Origin: Calothrix sp. 336/3
GTDB lineage: Bacteria; Cyanobacteriota; Cyanobacteriia; Cyanobacteriales; Nostocaceae
Assembly (NCBI RefSeq): GCF_000734895.2
Contig: NZ_CP011382.1
Coordinates: 1,900,700 to 1,964,699 of the forward strand
Direction: 5' to 3'
Length of the DNA: 64,000 bases
Of the stretch, positions 27,776 through 36,116 are shown piece by piece. How positions within the stretch are numbered: position 1 is the first letter of the stretch; each line of letters opens with the position of its first letter. The translations under genes were made by a program, and so were the position numbers. Under the pieces are notes generated by a model, which searched no databases, was not told where the DNA came from, and saw nothing but the letters and a program-made list of their open reading frames with translations.

Positions 27776-28294
27776 GATCGCTTCTTTTGCGTTTTTCCAG
27801 CCGGCAAAGCTAGGTGGGAAACCTTGTACATTCTCATAGCCTAATAGGTGCAGTGTCATTACCCCCATTGCTGATCGATAACCAGAGGAACAGTACAGCA
27901 CCACAGGGTGATCGCGCGGAATTTGATTCAGATTGTGCGACAGGGTTCGCAGGGGAATGTTAATTGCGTTAGGTATATGTCCAGATTGATACTCAGAGGT
28001 TTCTCGCACATCTACTAACATGGGCTGAGACTTATTTAACAGGCTTTTTAACTCTTCGACAGTGGCGATCGTGTAATAACCTGCGGGAATCGAAGTGAGA
28101 AAACTATCAACTCCCGATTCCAGATTGCGGGGTTCAGACTGAGTTTGCATCTTTGCTTGAGAGATTGATTCAGCCTGTATGAGAGTTGCTGCTAAAGCTA
28201 GGTTTTGTTCAATACCAACCAAGAGATAAAAACACATAGCAAATCCTAGCAATATGGTCTGAATTAGTTTTTTAGTCATCATATAATTTCGCAA
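27770..28294 (-). CDS. exported rhodanese-domain protein
   Basis: This 174-aa protein has an N-terminal signal peptide (KKLIQTILLGFAMCFYLLVG... ALAA). A single rhodanese domain follows at about residues 70-170: VDVRETSEYQSGHIPNAINIP, then the active loop LYCSSGYRSAMG with catalytic Cys. The loop CSSGYR is the small, sulfurtransferase-type length. It probably acts in the periplasm or thylakoid lumen, carrying or transferring sulfane sulfur. It is downstream of the CxxC protein and the COG0701 permease on the same strand, with a 15-bp gap to the permease, so the three likely form one operon. Confidence 0.85.
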   Translation of the reverse strand: MRNYMMTKKLIQTILLGFAMCFYLLVGIEQNLALAATLIQAESISQAKMQTQSEPRNLESGVDSFLTSIPAGYYTIATVEELKSLLNKSQPMLVDVRETSEYQSGHIPNAINIPLRTLSHNLNQIPRDHPVVLYCSSGYRSAMGVMTLHLLGYENVQGFPPSFAGWKNAKEAIV

Positions 28295-28309
28295 TTGTAA
28301 AGTAGCAAG

Positions 28310-29307
28310 TCAATTAATTATGGCGTTGAATATGTAGCCGATGCTGATAATGCCAACGGTCATTAACCCGACAAATACAGCTAACAGTTGTGGTCGTAGC
28401 ACTTTTTTGAGAATCACTATTTCAGGAAGAGATAGTGCTGTTACTGCCATTGTGAAAGCTAAAACTGTACCCATAGGCATTCCTTTATTTACTAAAGCTT
28501 CAGTAATCGGCATTACACCTGCAATATTTGCATACAGTGGAACACCTAAAATTACTGCGATCGGCACTGCAAAAGGATTATTTGCACCTGCATATTGGGT
28601 AATAAAATCTGTCGGCACATAACCATGAATCCCTGCACCGATCGCAATTCCACCCACCACATAGAGCCACACCGATCGCACAATTTCGCTGGATTGGAAT
28701 CTTCCTTGCTCAAATCTTTGTCCCAGGTTAACGCCACCGTTTCTAGGTTGTCTTCCCCTTCTAGAGGTATTGCTTGACGAGATTTTTGCAGTTCCCAAAC
28801 AAATGGTTCTACCCATTTTTCCAATTTCAGGAGTCCGATGATATATCCAGAAGCGATCGCTAAACCCACGCCAAAGCCGATGTAGATTAGCGTTACATTC
28901 AACCCAAATAATCCCCATAAAAGGATAACAGCAACCTCATTTACCATTGGTGCTGCCATCAGATAAGAAAAAGTCACGCCTAAAGGTACACCTGCTTCCA
29001 AAAAGCCGATAAACAAAGGAACGGCAGAGCAAGAACAGAATGGTGTAACGATTCCTACCATTGCCGCCAAAATATTTCCCGCAAAAGTGCGCTTTCCTTC
29101 TAGTAAAGAGCGAACGCGCTCTGGTTCTAAAAAACTTTGAAATGTCCCAACAATAAAGCTAATTACAATCAGTAATGTTAAGACTTTTGGCACATCATAA
29201 AGAAAGAAGTGCAGACTCGACCCTAAATGCGATGAAATCGACAATCCCAAGAGTTGGGTGACAATCTGGGTTGCCAACCAATCAAATGGATAAAATGGAT
29301 CGAACAT
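28310..29307 (-). pseudogene. COG0701 permease (ArsP/DUF318-like) with a frameshift
   Basis: The first frame (29307-28552) has the N-terminal half: FIVGTFQSFLEPERVRSLLEG, GIVTPFCSCSAVPLFIGFLE with the Cys-Ser-Cys motif, and FSYLMAAPMVNEVAVILL. The second frame (to 28310) has the C-terminal half: SVWLYVVGGIAIGAGIHGYVP, GVPLYANIAGVMPITEALVN, and GTVLAFTMAVTALSLPEIVIL. The native path must change frame between about 28690 and 28745. Both halves look well conserved, so this is a recent frameshift or a sequencing error. Family members export trivalent arsenic, organoarsenicals or related soft ligands. The neighbouring CxxC and rhodanese proteins are usual partners. Confidence 0.75.
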
Positions 29308-29319
29308 AACTTTGCCTGT

Positions 29320-29562
29320 TTAACGCTGCAATAAGGGCTGAATTTGTTCGGCACTGATTACTTGACCTTTGCTGACAACTTTGCCATTGATTGTCATGGC
29401 GGGAGTAGACATCACACCTCGTTTAGCAATTTCGATTGGGTCGGTAATATGTGAAACTTCAGCAATTAAATTGAGATTAGTTACAGCTTCTTTAGCATTT
29501 GCCTCTAACTGTTGGCACTTTTTGCAGCCTGTACCCAAAATTTCAATCTTGATGGAATTCAT
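29320..29562 (-). CDS. CxxC thioredoxin-like redox protein (thioredoxin_3 type)
   Basis: This 80-aa protein (MNSIKIEILGTGCKKCQQLE) carries the active CKKC near residues 13-16. The conserved VMSTPAMTINGKVVSKG includes the cis-Pro loop. It is the small redox-active disulfide protein often encoded next to COG0701 permeases. It lies 12 bp upstream of the permease start on the same strand. It probably works with the permease and the rhodanese, for example in handling thiol- or arsenic-type ligands; this is from family context. Confidence 0.85.
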   Translation of the reverse strand: MNSIKIEILGTGCKKCQQLEANAKEAVTNLNLIAEVSHITDPIEIAKRGVMSTPAMTINGKVVSKGQVISAEQIQPLLQR

Positions 29563-29699
29563 GACATAACTCCTTTTTGTATTCTCTAATTCAATTCTCT
29601 CTCTACTGAATCCAAGCGATACGCGCAGCGTAAAGCCAGAGGCTTATCGCTACCATTTATCAACTGACCCCACGCCGGATGTAGATACCCCTCATAGTG

Positions 29700-30110
29700 T
29701 TAGAATGTCAGGCTGAATATTTTTGCAACTTCGGGTAATAATTCTAGTAGCTTTATGGTACTAGGTAGTCCTGAGACAATTCCTTTTAACATGGTGATAG
29801 CATTATCAGCAATATTTTGCATCTCTGATTGATCTGGTTTTAACCCTGCTTCAGATAATTTTTTTAGCTCTGTTTGCGCTTTTTCTTTTTGCTTAATTGT
29901 TAACTCTGAATTAGATTCAATTTCATGTTTTAGCTTGATTAATAATTCTTTAATTCCCGGTTTTTCAGGTTGGGTTGCAGGTGGTAACTCATTAATAGCA
30001 TTAGTCACGGTGCCACTAATATCAATTTCTCCTAAATTCAAAGCTTGCCCACTAGCATTAAAATCTCTGCCGACGCTACCAATTTCAACTTTACGTCTGT
30101 CATCATTAAT
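29700..30110 (-). CDS. hypothetical protein with non-canonical start, in frame after the SPFH stop
   Basis: Clear coding sequence begins NDDRRKVEIGSVGRDFNASG and goes on ALNLGEIDISGTV, then a helical region (IKELLIKLKHEIESNSELTI) and LKGIVSGLPSTIKLLELLP. No ATG, GTG or TTG precedes this in frame before TTG 30041, which would cut off the conserved-looking N-terminus. The codon directly after the SPFH stop is ATT (30110), in the same phase as the SPFH gene; an out-of-frame ATGATG lies there as well. Either ATT is used, or a 1-nt change moved the ATG out of frame. Helical cyanobacterial proteins with a VEIGxVGxDF start are of unknown function. Confidence 0.55.
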   Translation of the reverse strand: MNDDRRKVEIGSVGRDFNASGQALNLGEIDISGTVTNAINELPPATQPEKPGIKELLIKLKHEIESNSELTIKQKEKAQTELKKLSEAGLKPDQSEMQNIADNAITMLKGIVSGLPSTIKLLELLPEVAKIFSLTF

Positions 30111-30920
30111 TTAATTCATAGCTTTAATCTCCGCGTTTGATTGACTTCCAAAATTTTGATTTCCTATAATCAATTGTAATTGTCGAGGTAAAAAGCTGAT
30201 AATATCTTTTACATTTCTTATATACTTTCTGCTATCTTCTTTACTAATATGAATACCAAGCTTTTCAGCTTCAGCTTGCAATTTTGCTATTTCTATAGAA
30301 TTTTTTGTATCAATTATAGCAATAAATCCCTCTTCTAAAACTTTTTGTATAGCTTCTGGTAAATAAATAGCTTCAATATTGATTGTTAAAATATCAACTC
30401 CCCAATTTTTTGTTAGTTTATTTAAAGAATCTAATATCCTAGCAGCTATGGAATCCTGGTAAATAAGTAGTTCCTCAAAATTTTTATCAGCAATAACTTC
30501 TCGAATTTTACAAACAGAAAGAGAAGTCAAAGAAATTTGCAAATCATCTATTTCGTAAAAAGTTTTTTTAATATCAATAATTTGCCACTGAATAATAATC
30601 CATAATTCAATCGCAATCCTATCTTTTGTTAAGACCGACATAGGTTTCATCTCTAAGATTTGCTTCCTTATAGTATTTTCCATTACAATCTGATCTATGA
30701 ATGGAACAATGAAGCTAACTCCAGAGTTTAATGTACGATGATACTGTCCTAAACGCTCTACTATAGCTTCATTCCCTTCATTAATACTTTTTTTAGCACT
30801 CAAAAAATATGTGCAAAAAAGGACGACAATAATTCCTCCCAAAACGACAATAAATCCTCCCACAATCTCCAGTATATGACGATTGATTACTGACAAAAAT
30901 TCCACTAAGTAAGTAATCAT
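30111..30920 (-). CDS. SPFH/band-7 (stomatin/prohibitin-like) membrane protein
   Basis: This 269-aa protein has one N-terminal membrane segment (about 18-42 IVGGFIVVLGGIIVVLFCTYF). The SPFH domain follows (INEGNEAIVERLGQYHRTLN, GVSFIVPFIDQIV, KIREVIADKNFEELL), and then a helical coiled-coil flank. It is anchored in the membrane and builds oligomeric microdomains. No NfeD-type partner is adjacent. The 3' neighbour starts immediately after its stop in the same frame, so the pair may be translationally linked. Low-GC codon use sets this pair apart from the neighbouring P-type ATPase genes. Confidence 0.8.
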   Translation of the reverse strand: MITYLVEFLSVINRHILEIVGGFIVVLGGIIVVLFCTYFLSAKKSINEGNEAIVERLGQYHRTLNSGVSFIVPFIDQIVMENTIRKQILEMKPMSVLTKDRIAIELWIIIQWQIIDIKKTFYEIDDLQISLTSLSVCKIREVIADKNFEELLIYQDSIAARILDSLNKLTKNWGVDILTINIEAIYLPEAIQKVLEEGFIAIIDTKNSIEIAKLQAEAEKLGIHISKEDSRKYIRNVKDIISFLPRQLQLIIGNQNFGSQSNAEIKAMN

Positions 30921-31056
30921 AAAAGCTTTTCCTAATAATCTTTTATTGAAAGAGATTCATTTAAACTGCCTAACCCTTCCCCAAGTATTATCCTGATGTT
31001 TGAGGATGATCAGGTCTGTGGGATTGCGATCGCAGCTTTCAATTAACGCAATATCC

Positions 31057-31734
31057 CTAACACCAAGATTGCTCTCCCGGAGGATTGTGCAGTAACTCCC
31101 GAATATTGGCTTCGATCACCCGATAGCCCACATTGCCGTTGAGTCTCTGCCGTCCTTCATTAAAAATTAGGGTGGGGCTGACTGTAACTGTATGCTCTTT
31201 AACTAATTCAAAATCCTGGGATAATTTGGCATAAGCCTCACCACTATCGATTTGAGCTTGGATAGCAGCGAGCGGCAGTTTTAACTCCTCTGCAATTTCA
31301 AATTGCACCTTGCGGTCAGAAACGTTTGCCAGTTGGGTAAAAAACGCCTCCCGAAATGCCCAGATTGCTTTTTCAAATACCTGTTGATTTTGCTCCACCA
31401 AACCCTTCACTTCTAGTAGTTTAATTGCATGGAGAAACAAATGAGAGGATGTAGATGAAAATGGTGTAACCTTAGTCCAAATATCAGGATGAACGGTGAT
31501 GTGATCGAACTTTTTCGCAACCTCTAAGACATGATTGCTGTATCCTTGTAATCCACCGCGATCGCGCCATCGGTTCTCCAGCTTTTCACGAGCAACACCA
31601 AAGACGGGGACAAAGTGCTGTGCGATCGCAATCTTGTCTTCAAAGGTTGTTTTCAACTCATCTAAACGAATCTGAGCAATATAAGCCCAAACGCAGAGAA
31701 CATCGGAAAAGTAAAAAATACGAATCGGTTCCAT
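31057..31734 (-). CDS. DsbA-superfamily protein (FrnE/2-hydroxychromene-isomerase type)
   Basis: This 225-aa thioredoxin-fold protein with a helical insert begins IRIFYFSDVLCVWAYIAQIR. The usual CxxC reads C-V-W-A here, so only the first Cys remains, and a disulfide-exchange role is doubtful. The second half has HTVTVSPTLIFNEGRQRLNG with the cis-Pro (VSPTL), which is conserved. The C-terminus ends in ...QSWC. It is 12 bp downstream of the Rieske gene on the same strand, so the two are probably co-transcribed. A glutathione-dependent isomerase or a ligand-binding role is an alternative. Confidence 0.75.
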   Translation of the reverse strand: MEPIRIFYFSDVLCVWAYIAQIRLDELKTTFEDKIAIAQHFVPVFGVAREKLENRWRDRGGLQGYSNHVLEVAKKFDHITVHPDIWTKVTPFSSTSSHLFLHAIKLLEVKGLVEQNQQVFEKAIWAFREAFFTQLANVSDRKVQFEIAEELKLPLAAIQAQIDSGEAYAKLSQDFELVKEHTVTVSPTLIFNEGRQRLNGNVGYRVIEANIRELLHNPPGEQSWC

Positions 31735-31746
31735 ATCACTTCATCC

Positions 31747-32283
31747 TTAGACCCACCAGGGTTTCTTTCCAGTGCGAGGATCAGTTTCCGTCCAAGGCGA
31801 GATTAAAATGCTGTTATCAATCACTGCAACCTGGACAATTTTGAGCGGTAGAGGAGCCGGACCACGCACCACCGACCCATCTGGGGCATAGCGAGAACCA
31901 TGACAGGGACATTGAAACTGCTGATCCAAGGGATTCCAGGGGAAGGTGCAACCAAGGTGAGTGCAGTTATCCACAAGCCCGATATGATCTAGGGTCTGAT
32001 CTTCTTTAACAATCAGATAAGTGGGTTCTCCCGCCAAACCTGCAACTAGGGCGCGGGTTTGGGGCGCTTCAGCCAGAATTTGCGAGGCGGGGATTTGTTT
32101 CCCTAGAATATCTTTAGCCAGAATAGCACCTCCTGCTCCTATTTTTTCTGCTGGAGCAATCAAGAATTTGCCCGCAGGATAGAGCGCAGCAAGCGCAGTG
32201 GCAGCAACAGTTGCTCCGGTAATAAAGTTAAGTAGTTGCCGTCTTGATAGGGATGGACTTTCGATTGGAATACTATTGTCCAT
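31747..32283 (-). CDS. petC: Rieske iron-sulfur protein (cytochrome b6f type, alternative PetC)
   Basis: This 178-aa protein has a twin-Arg-like SRRQLLNF at residues 13-20, followed by a membrane helix (ITGATVAATALAALYPAG). The [2Fe-2S] ligands are in CTHLGC (C107, H109, disulfide C112) and CPCHGS (C125, C127 disulfide, H128). The GPAPLPL loop and a C-terminal KPWWV are b6f-type. Nostocales carry several petC copies; this one lies among stress genes rather than with petA, so it is probably a stress- or condition-specific Rieske subunit. The usual copy would be elsewhere. Confidence 0.85.
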   Translation of the reverse strand: MDNSIPIESPSLSRRQLLNFITGATVAATALAALYPAGKFLIAPAEKIGAGGAILAKDILGKQIPASQILAEAPQTRALVAGLAGEPTYLIVKEDQTLDHIGLVDNCTHLGCTFPWNPLDQQFQCPCHGSRYAPDGSVVRGPAPLPLKIVQVAVIDNSILISPWTETDPRTGKKPWWV

Positions 32284-32460
32284 GATGGATTTCCTTAAGA
32301 GTCTATGAGTGAATTCCTTGCTAACGAATCAACTTTAATGCGATCGCGAAAAACTAGACCTCAAAATTTAGCCATCAATAGGTGTTTTGACTAAAATCAC
32401 GTAATGACGTTTTTGGCAACTAATATATGTTGACCGGCGCTCTAGTACCGCAAAGCGGAA

Positions 32461-32488
32461 ATCAAAAGTCAAAAGTCAAAAGTCAAAA
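32461..32488. repeat. heptameric short tandem repeat (AAAGTCA type)
   Basis: Four tandem units of AAAGTCA/TCAAAAG (ATCAAAAGTCAAAAGTCAAA...). They lie in the spacer between the large P-type ATPase gene and the Rieske gene. STRR type, as elsewhere in the window. Confidence 0.8.
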
Positions 32489-32532
32489 TGATTACAGCGT
32501 AAGCGTTTCGTTATCAAAGGATAGTAAATCAT

Positions 32533-35202
32533 TTAGAGATTTTCTTGCATAGGTTTTCTTGATTTAGATTGAATAACTCGTTGGGGTCGATTGAGAAACT
32601 TTAATTGTTCAAACCAAAGTAGAGCAATCGCCCCACCGCCCAAACAAATTGCCAGGTCAATTGGGTGTAAGAAGGAGAAGCTAAACAATTGACGCAAAAA
32701 TGGGAGATACAACACGAACACTAGAAAAGCCAGTCCCCCACCAATCACCCACCAAAGGGCATTATTGGGGGATTTCAAGATTTTGAGACTGAGGCGAGAT
32801 GAAGAACTTTCACTCAAAATTAGTCCTAAATTTGCCAAAATCAACGTCGTAAACGTTAATGCACGGGCATCAAGTTCGCCTTGTCTGCGATATAGTGCAA
32901 CCACAAAGATGACGAGAGCGATCGCTAAAATCCCTACCCCTTGTAGCATTGCCAAAGCCAAAATCTTCTTACCAAATAAAGGTTCTTTGGGGTTGCGGGG
33001 AGGACGCTGCATCACCGTTGCTTCTGCGGGTTCGGCTTCTAAAACAATTGAGCAAGCTGGATCAATAATTAAATGTAGAAAGGCAACGTGAACGGGAAGT
33101 AATACTAACGGCAACTTAAACAACACTGGAATTAAAGACATCCCAGCAATGGGAATGTGAATCGCTAGCAAATATGCCATTGCTTTGCGGAGATTATCAA
33201 AAATTCGCCGTCCCATTTTCACCGCTTGCACGATGGACGAAAAATCATCATCTAATAACACTAACGCCGCCGACTCACGAGCCACATCTGTACCTCGTTG
33301 TCCCATCGCAATCCCAATTTGTGCAGATTTGAGCGCAGGGGCATCATTCACACCATCCCCAGTCATGGCGACGACTTCACCCTGGGATTTCAAAGCATTA
33401 ACTAACCGCAGTTTTTGTTCGGGAACAGCGCGTGCAAAGATGTTTGTAGTTTGAATGCGCTCCTGGAGTTCAAGGTCACTCATGAGATCCAATTCTGCTC
33501 CCGTCAAAATAGCTCCCATTTGCATCAATCCAATCTGACGGGCAATAGTTTGAGCCGTTCCTGGATAATCACCCGTAATCATCACCACTCGAATACCTGC
33601 GGTGTAACATTCTTGAATCGCCGCCGCAACATTTGGACGCACTGGATCAGACAGTCCCACTAATCCGAGAAATTGAAAAGGAAAGTCATGTTGCTCGTCG
33701 GGTAAATGATGCGGATTGAGCGAGGGATGAGGTGGTAAAAATGGGGGCGGTGCATCAACAAGAGAGGCTTTGGCAACGCCTAATACACGCAATCCTTGAT
33801 CTGCCATTTCACTGATTTGGGCTGCAAGAATTTTCTGCTGTTGGGGCGTGAAATGACAGAGATCCGCGATCGCTTCCGGCGCTCCTTTGGCAGCAATTTC
33901 ATACTGTTGTCCGTCAGCTGATTGCCAAACGTGAGACATTGCCAATAGCTGCGGTGAAAGCGGATATTCTCGTAACAGCTTCCAATCGTTATGCAGATGT
34001 TCAGTATGTGCGAGATAGCGATCTCCCAATTGCTTAAATGCTTTCTCCATCGGATCAAAGGGATCTCTCTGACTCGCCAAAATGCAAAACTCGACTAATT
34101 CATGAAATGCTTCGGGGAGCAACTCGCGTAAATGCAATTCCAAATTATATGGGTGAGGATTTTCTGCCTGGTTGTATGCAAATAGCTGTTGTACAGCCAT
34201 CTGATTCAGGGTCAGTGTCCCAGTTTTATCAACACACAGAACCGTTGCGGAACCCAAGGTTTCCACGGCGGAAGCACGACGAGCTAAGACGTGTTTCTGA
34301 GAAATGCGCCAAGCTCCTAATGCTAAGAAAATCGTCACGACAACCGGAAATTCATTCGGCAAAATTGCCATCGCTAGGGTAATACCCGCAAGAAATCCTT
34401 TGAGCCAATCTCCTCGCGTCAGTCCATAAATCACTACAATCGCCACACACAACAATAAAGCGATGCCAAATAAGCGACTCACCAACCGAGTCATTTCCTG
34501 TTGTAGGGGAGTCGGTTCTGGCTTGACTTTTTGCAAAGCCTTACCAATCTTACCCATCTCCGTTTGAGCGCCCACCGCTTGAACTTGAGCAATTCCCTGT
34601 CCTTGAACTACTAAGGTTCCAGAATATACAAAGGGCAACTCATCTCCCCCTGGACGTGCCATTTCCACCGTACCGGCAGCAGCAATTTTACGGACTGGTA
34701 AAGATTCCCCGGTTAATAATGACTCATCGGTTGAAAAATTTGTGCAAGATAACACCATTGCATCGGCAGGTACGCGATCGCCTTCTGCCAACACCAAGAC
34801 ATCTCCCCGAACAACTTCTCGCCCCGCAATCCGTTTTCGCTCACCATCCCGAATCACCAAGGCGCGAGGACTGGAAAGGTCACGCAAGGCTTCTAGGGCG
34901 TGTTCGGTTTTACCTTCCTGGTAAAGACTGATCCCTGTGATGAAGAAGACGAAACCCAGTAAAATCAGGGCTTCCTGGAGGTCGCCTAAAATCCAATAGA
35001 TGATACCACCACCGACCAGCAAAAGGAAGATCGGATCTTGAACGGTTTCCCAAGCAAAGGATAAAATACTGCGAGAGCGAGCCGAGGGGAGTTCATTGTA
35101 GCCTTCATCTTGGAGCCGAGCGATCGCTGTCGCAGACGGCAAACCGTTCGCTTCTTGCTCAGATAAGCCAGCCACGGTATTAATATCGACTGTCGAAACC
35201 AT
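32533..35202 (-). CDS. P-type cation ATPase (Ca2+-ATPase-like P2 type)
   Basis: This 889-aa protein has an N-terminal cation-ATPase domain, the TGES actuator motif (DESLLTGESLPV), the phosphorylation site CVDKTGTLT with Asp325, the KGAPE nucleotide-binding motif, MITGDYPGTA and MTGDGVNDAPALKSAQIGIAM. A C-terminal helix bundle follows. Membrane helix 4 reads ILPNEFPVVV (residues 281-290), where SERCA-type pumps have PEGLP, so Asn precedes the Glu-Phe-Pro. Ion selectivity is therefore not safely Ca2+. It is convergent with nothing and likely starts its own transcript; the PNPOx gene lies upstream on the same strand. Confidence 0.85.
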   Translation of the reverse strand: MVSTVDINTVAGLSEQEANGLPSATAIARLQDEGYNELPSARSRSILSFAWETVQDPIFLLLVGGGIIYWILGDLQEALILLGFVFFITGISLYQEGKTEHALEALRDLSSPRALVIRDGERKRIAGREVVRGDVLVLAEGDRVPADAMVLSCTNFSTDESLLTGESLPVRKIAAAGTVEMARPGGDELPFVYSGTLVVQGQGIAQVQAVGAQTEMGKIGKALQKVKPEPTPLQQEMTRLVSRLFGIALLLCVAIVVIYGLTRGDWLKGFLAGITLAMAILPNEFPVVVTIFLALGAWRISQKHVLARRASAVETLGSATVLCVDKTGTLTLNQMAVQQLFAYNQAENPHPYNLELHLRELLPEAFHELVEFCILASQRDPFDPMEKAFKQLGDRYLAHTEHLHNDWKLLREYPLSPQLLAMSHVWQSADGQQYEIAAKGAPEAIADLCHFTPQQQKILAAQISEMADQGLRVLGVAKASLVDAPPPFLPPHPSLNPHHLPDEQHDFPFQFLGLVGLSDPVRPNVAAAIQECYTAGIRVVMITGDYPGTAQTIARQIGLMQMGAILTGAELDLMSDLELQERIQTTNIFARAVPEQKLRLVNALKSQGEVVAMTGDGVNDAPALKSAQIGIAMGQRGTDVARESAALVLLDDDFSSIVQAVKMGRRIFDNLRKAMAYLLAIHIPIAGMSLIPVLFKLPLVLLPVHVAFLHLIIDPACSIVLEAEPAEATVMQRPPRNPKEPLFGKKILALAMLQGVGILAIALVIFVVALYRRQGELDARALTFTTLILANLGLILSESSSSRLSLKILKSPNNALWWVIGGGLAFLVFVLYLPFLRQLFSFSFLHPIDLAICLGGGAIALLWFEQLKFLNRPQRVIQSKSRKPMQENL

Positions 35203-35248
35203 AATTCTGCTTTTTCCTCATAAAACATCAAAAACAGTATTGCGGTTC

Positions 35249-35698
35249 TTAGCGACTACTGACTCCATCAGTGGTTCGTCCACTTATTTCACTCTCGTGG
35301 ATGCGGTAGATGGCGATCGCTTCTGAACGTCCCTCAGCATCAATCCAAGTTCGATTGATGGCAGGTGACAGCGTTGTATTGCGCTCTTTGATCAAGTTCA
35401 TTGCGCGATCGATTTCTGGTTGTTCGGTGAGGCGTGAGGCTCGACCATTCACAATCACGCTGCGCCAATGCAGAGACCCGTTAATTTCTTCAACCTGTAA
35501 GCAGATTTCTGGATTCGCGTCTATGTCATGAGTCTTCATCCCAACCGTTGTAAACAGATAAATATCCGAATTCTCGAGATAATAATACATTGGCATCACG
35601 TAGGGTTTACCTTCATGTATGCAGCCCAAATGACCATATCCTATTTTGTTTAGGAGTTCGTGTATTTCTTTGGAACTCATTTCATCAATATCTAACAT
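35249..35698 (-). CDS. PNPOx-like FMN-binding split-barrel protein (Nim-type)
   Basis: The start is ATG 35698 (MLDIDEMSSKEIHELL), preceded by GGGGAAGA; an upstream in-frame ATG at 35761 gives an unlikely basic leader. The protein is about 149 aa. It has the split-barrel pattern GYGHLGCIHEGKPYVMPMYY, DIYLFTTVGMKTHDIDANP, and WRSVIVNGRASRL. It is of the nitroimidazole-resistance/pyridoxamine-oxidase-like group. It binds FMN or F420-like cofactors and reduces unknown substrates. It lies 46 bp upstream of the P-type ATPase gene and is likely in one operon with it. Such pairs recur in low-oxygen stress clusters. Confidence 0.8.
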   Translation of the reverse strand: MLDIDEMSSKEIHELLNKIGYGHLGCIHEGKPYVMPMYYYLENSDIYLFTTVGMKTHDIDANPEICLQVEEINGSLHWRSVIVNGRASRLTEQPEIDRAMNLIKERNTTLSPAINRTWIDAEGRSEAIAIYRIHESEISGRTTDGVSSR

Positions 35699-36116
35699 GA
35701 CTATTCTTCCCCATTTTTTGTGTTTAATATGTTTAAATTTAATCTTTGCTATAGACAACAAACAATAGAGTTTTAGTTTATTTTATCTCTTTGCAACAGG
35801 TTGATTTTATTGTGCCAATTTAATGATTAATTCCCAAACTATACAGAATTACTGATTATTACCCTAAATTCCAACTAAAGCATAAAAAATCAAATTTTTC
35901 TTATATCTTTATAGGTAGATAATTCAAACATCATCTATTCCTTTTGGATGTTTTATTTATGCATAGACTATAAATAGACAAAATATTTAATCAATCATAA
36001 TATTATCTATAAAACTTTATGTTTATTTTTAATCAAATCAGAGAGTATAGGTGTATCTATAAATAATTATTTAGGATTGACGATTAGCCTTTATTCCTTG
36101 AGCAAGGTTTTAGCCT
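35699..36116. promoter_or_regulatory. AT-rich divergent promoter region
   Basis: This 0.4 kb spacer separates the leftward PNPOx gene and the rightward ABC exporter and contains no gene. At about 35925-35955 it has ATTCAAACAT and CCTTTTGGATGTTTTA in inverted arrangement. This resembles the pair upstream of the coiled-coil gene at 27.35 kb. Promoters for both directions must lie here. Confidence 0.45.
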
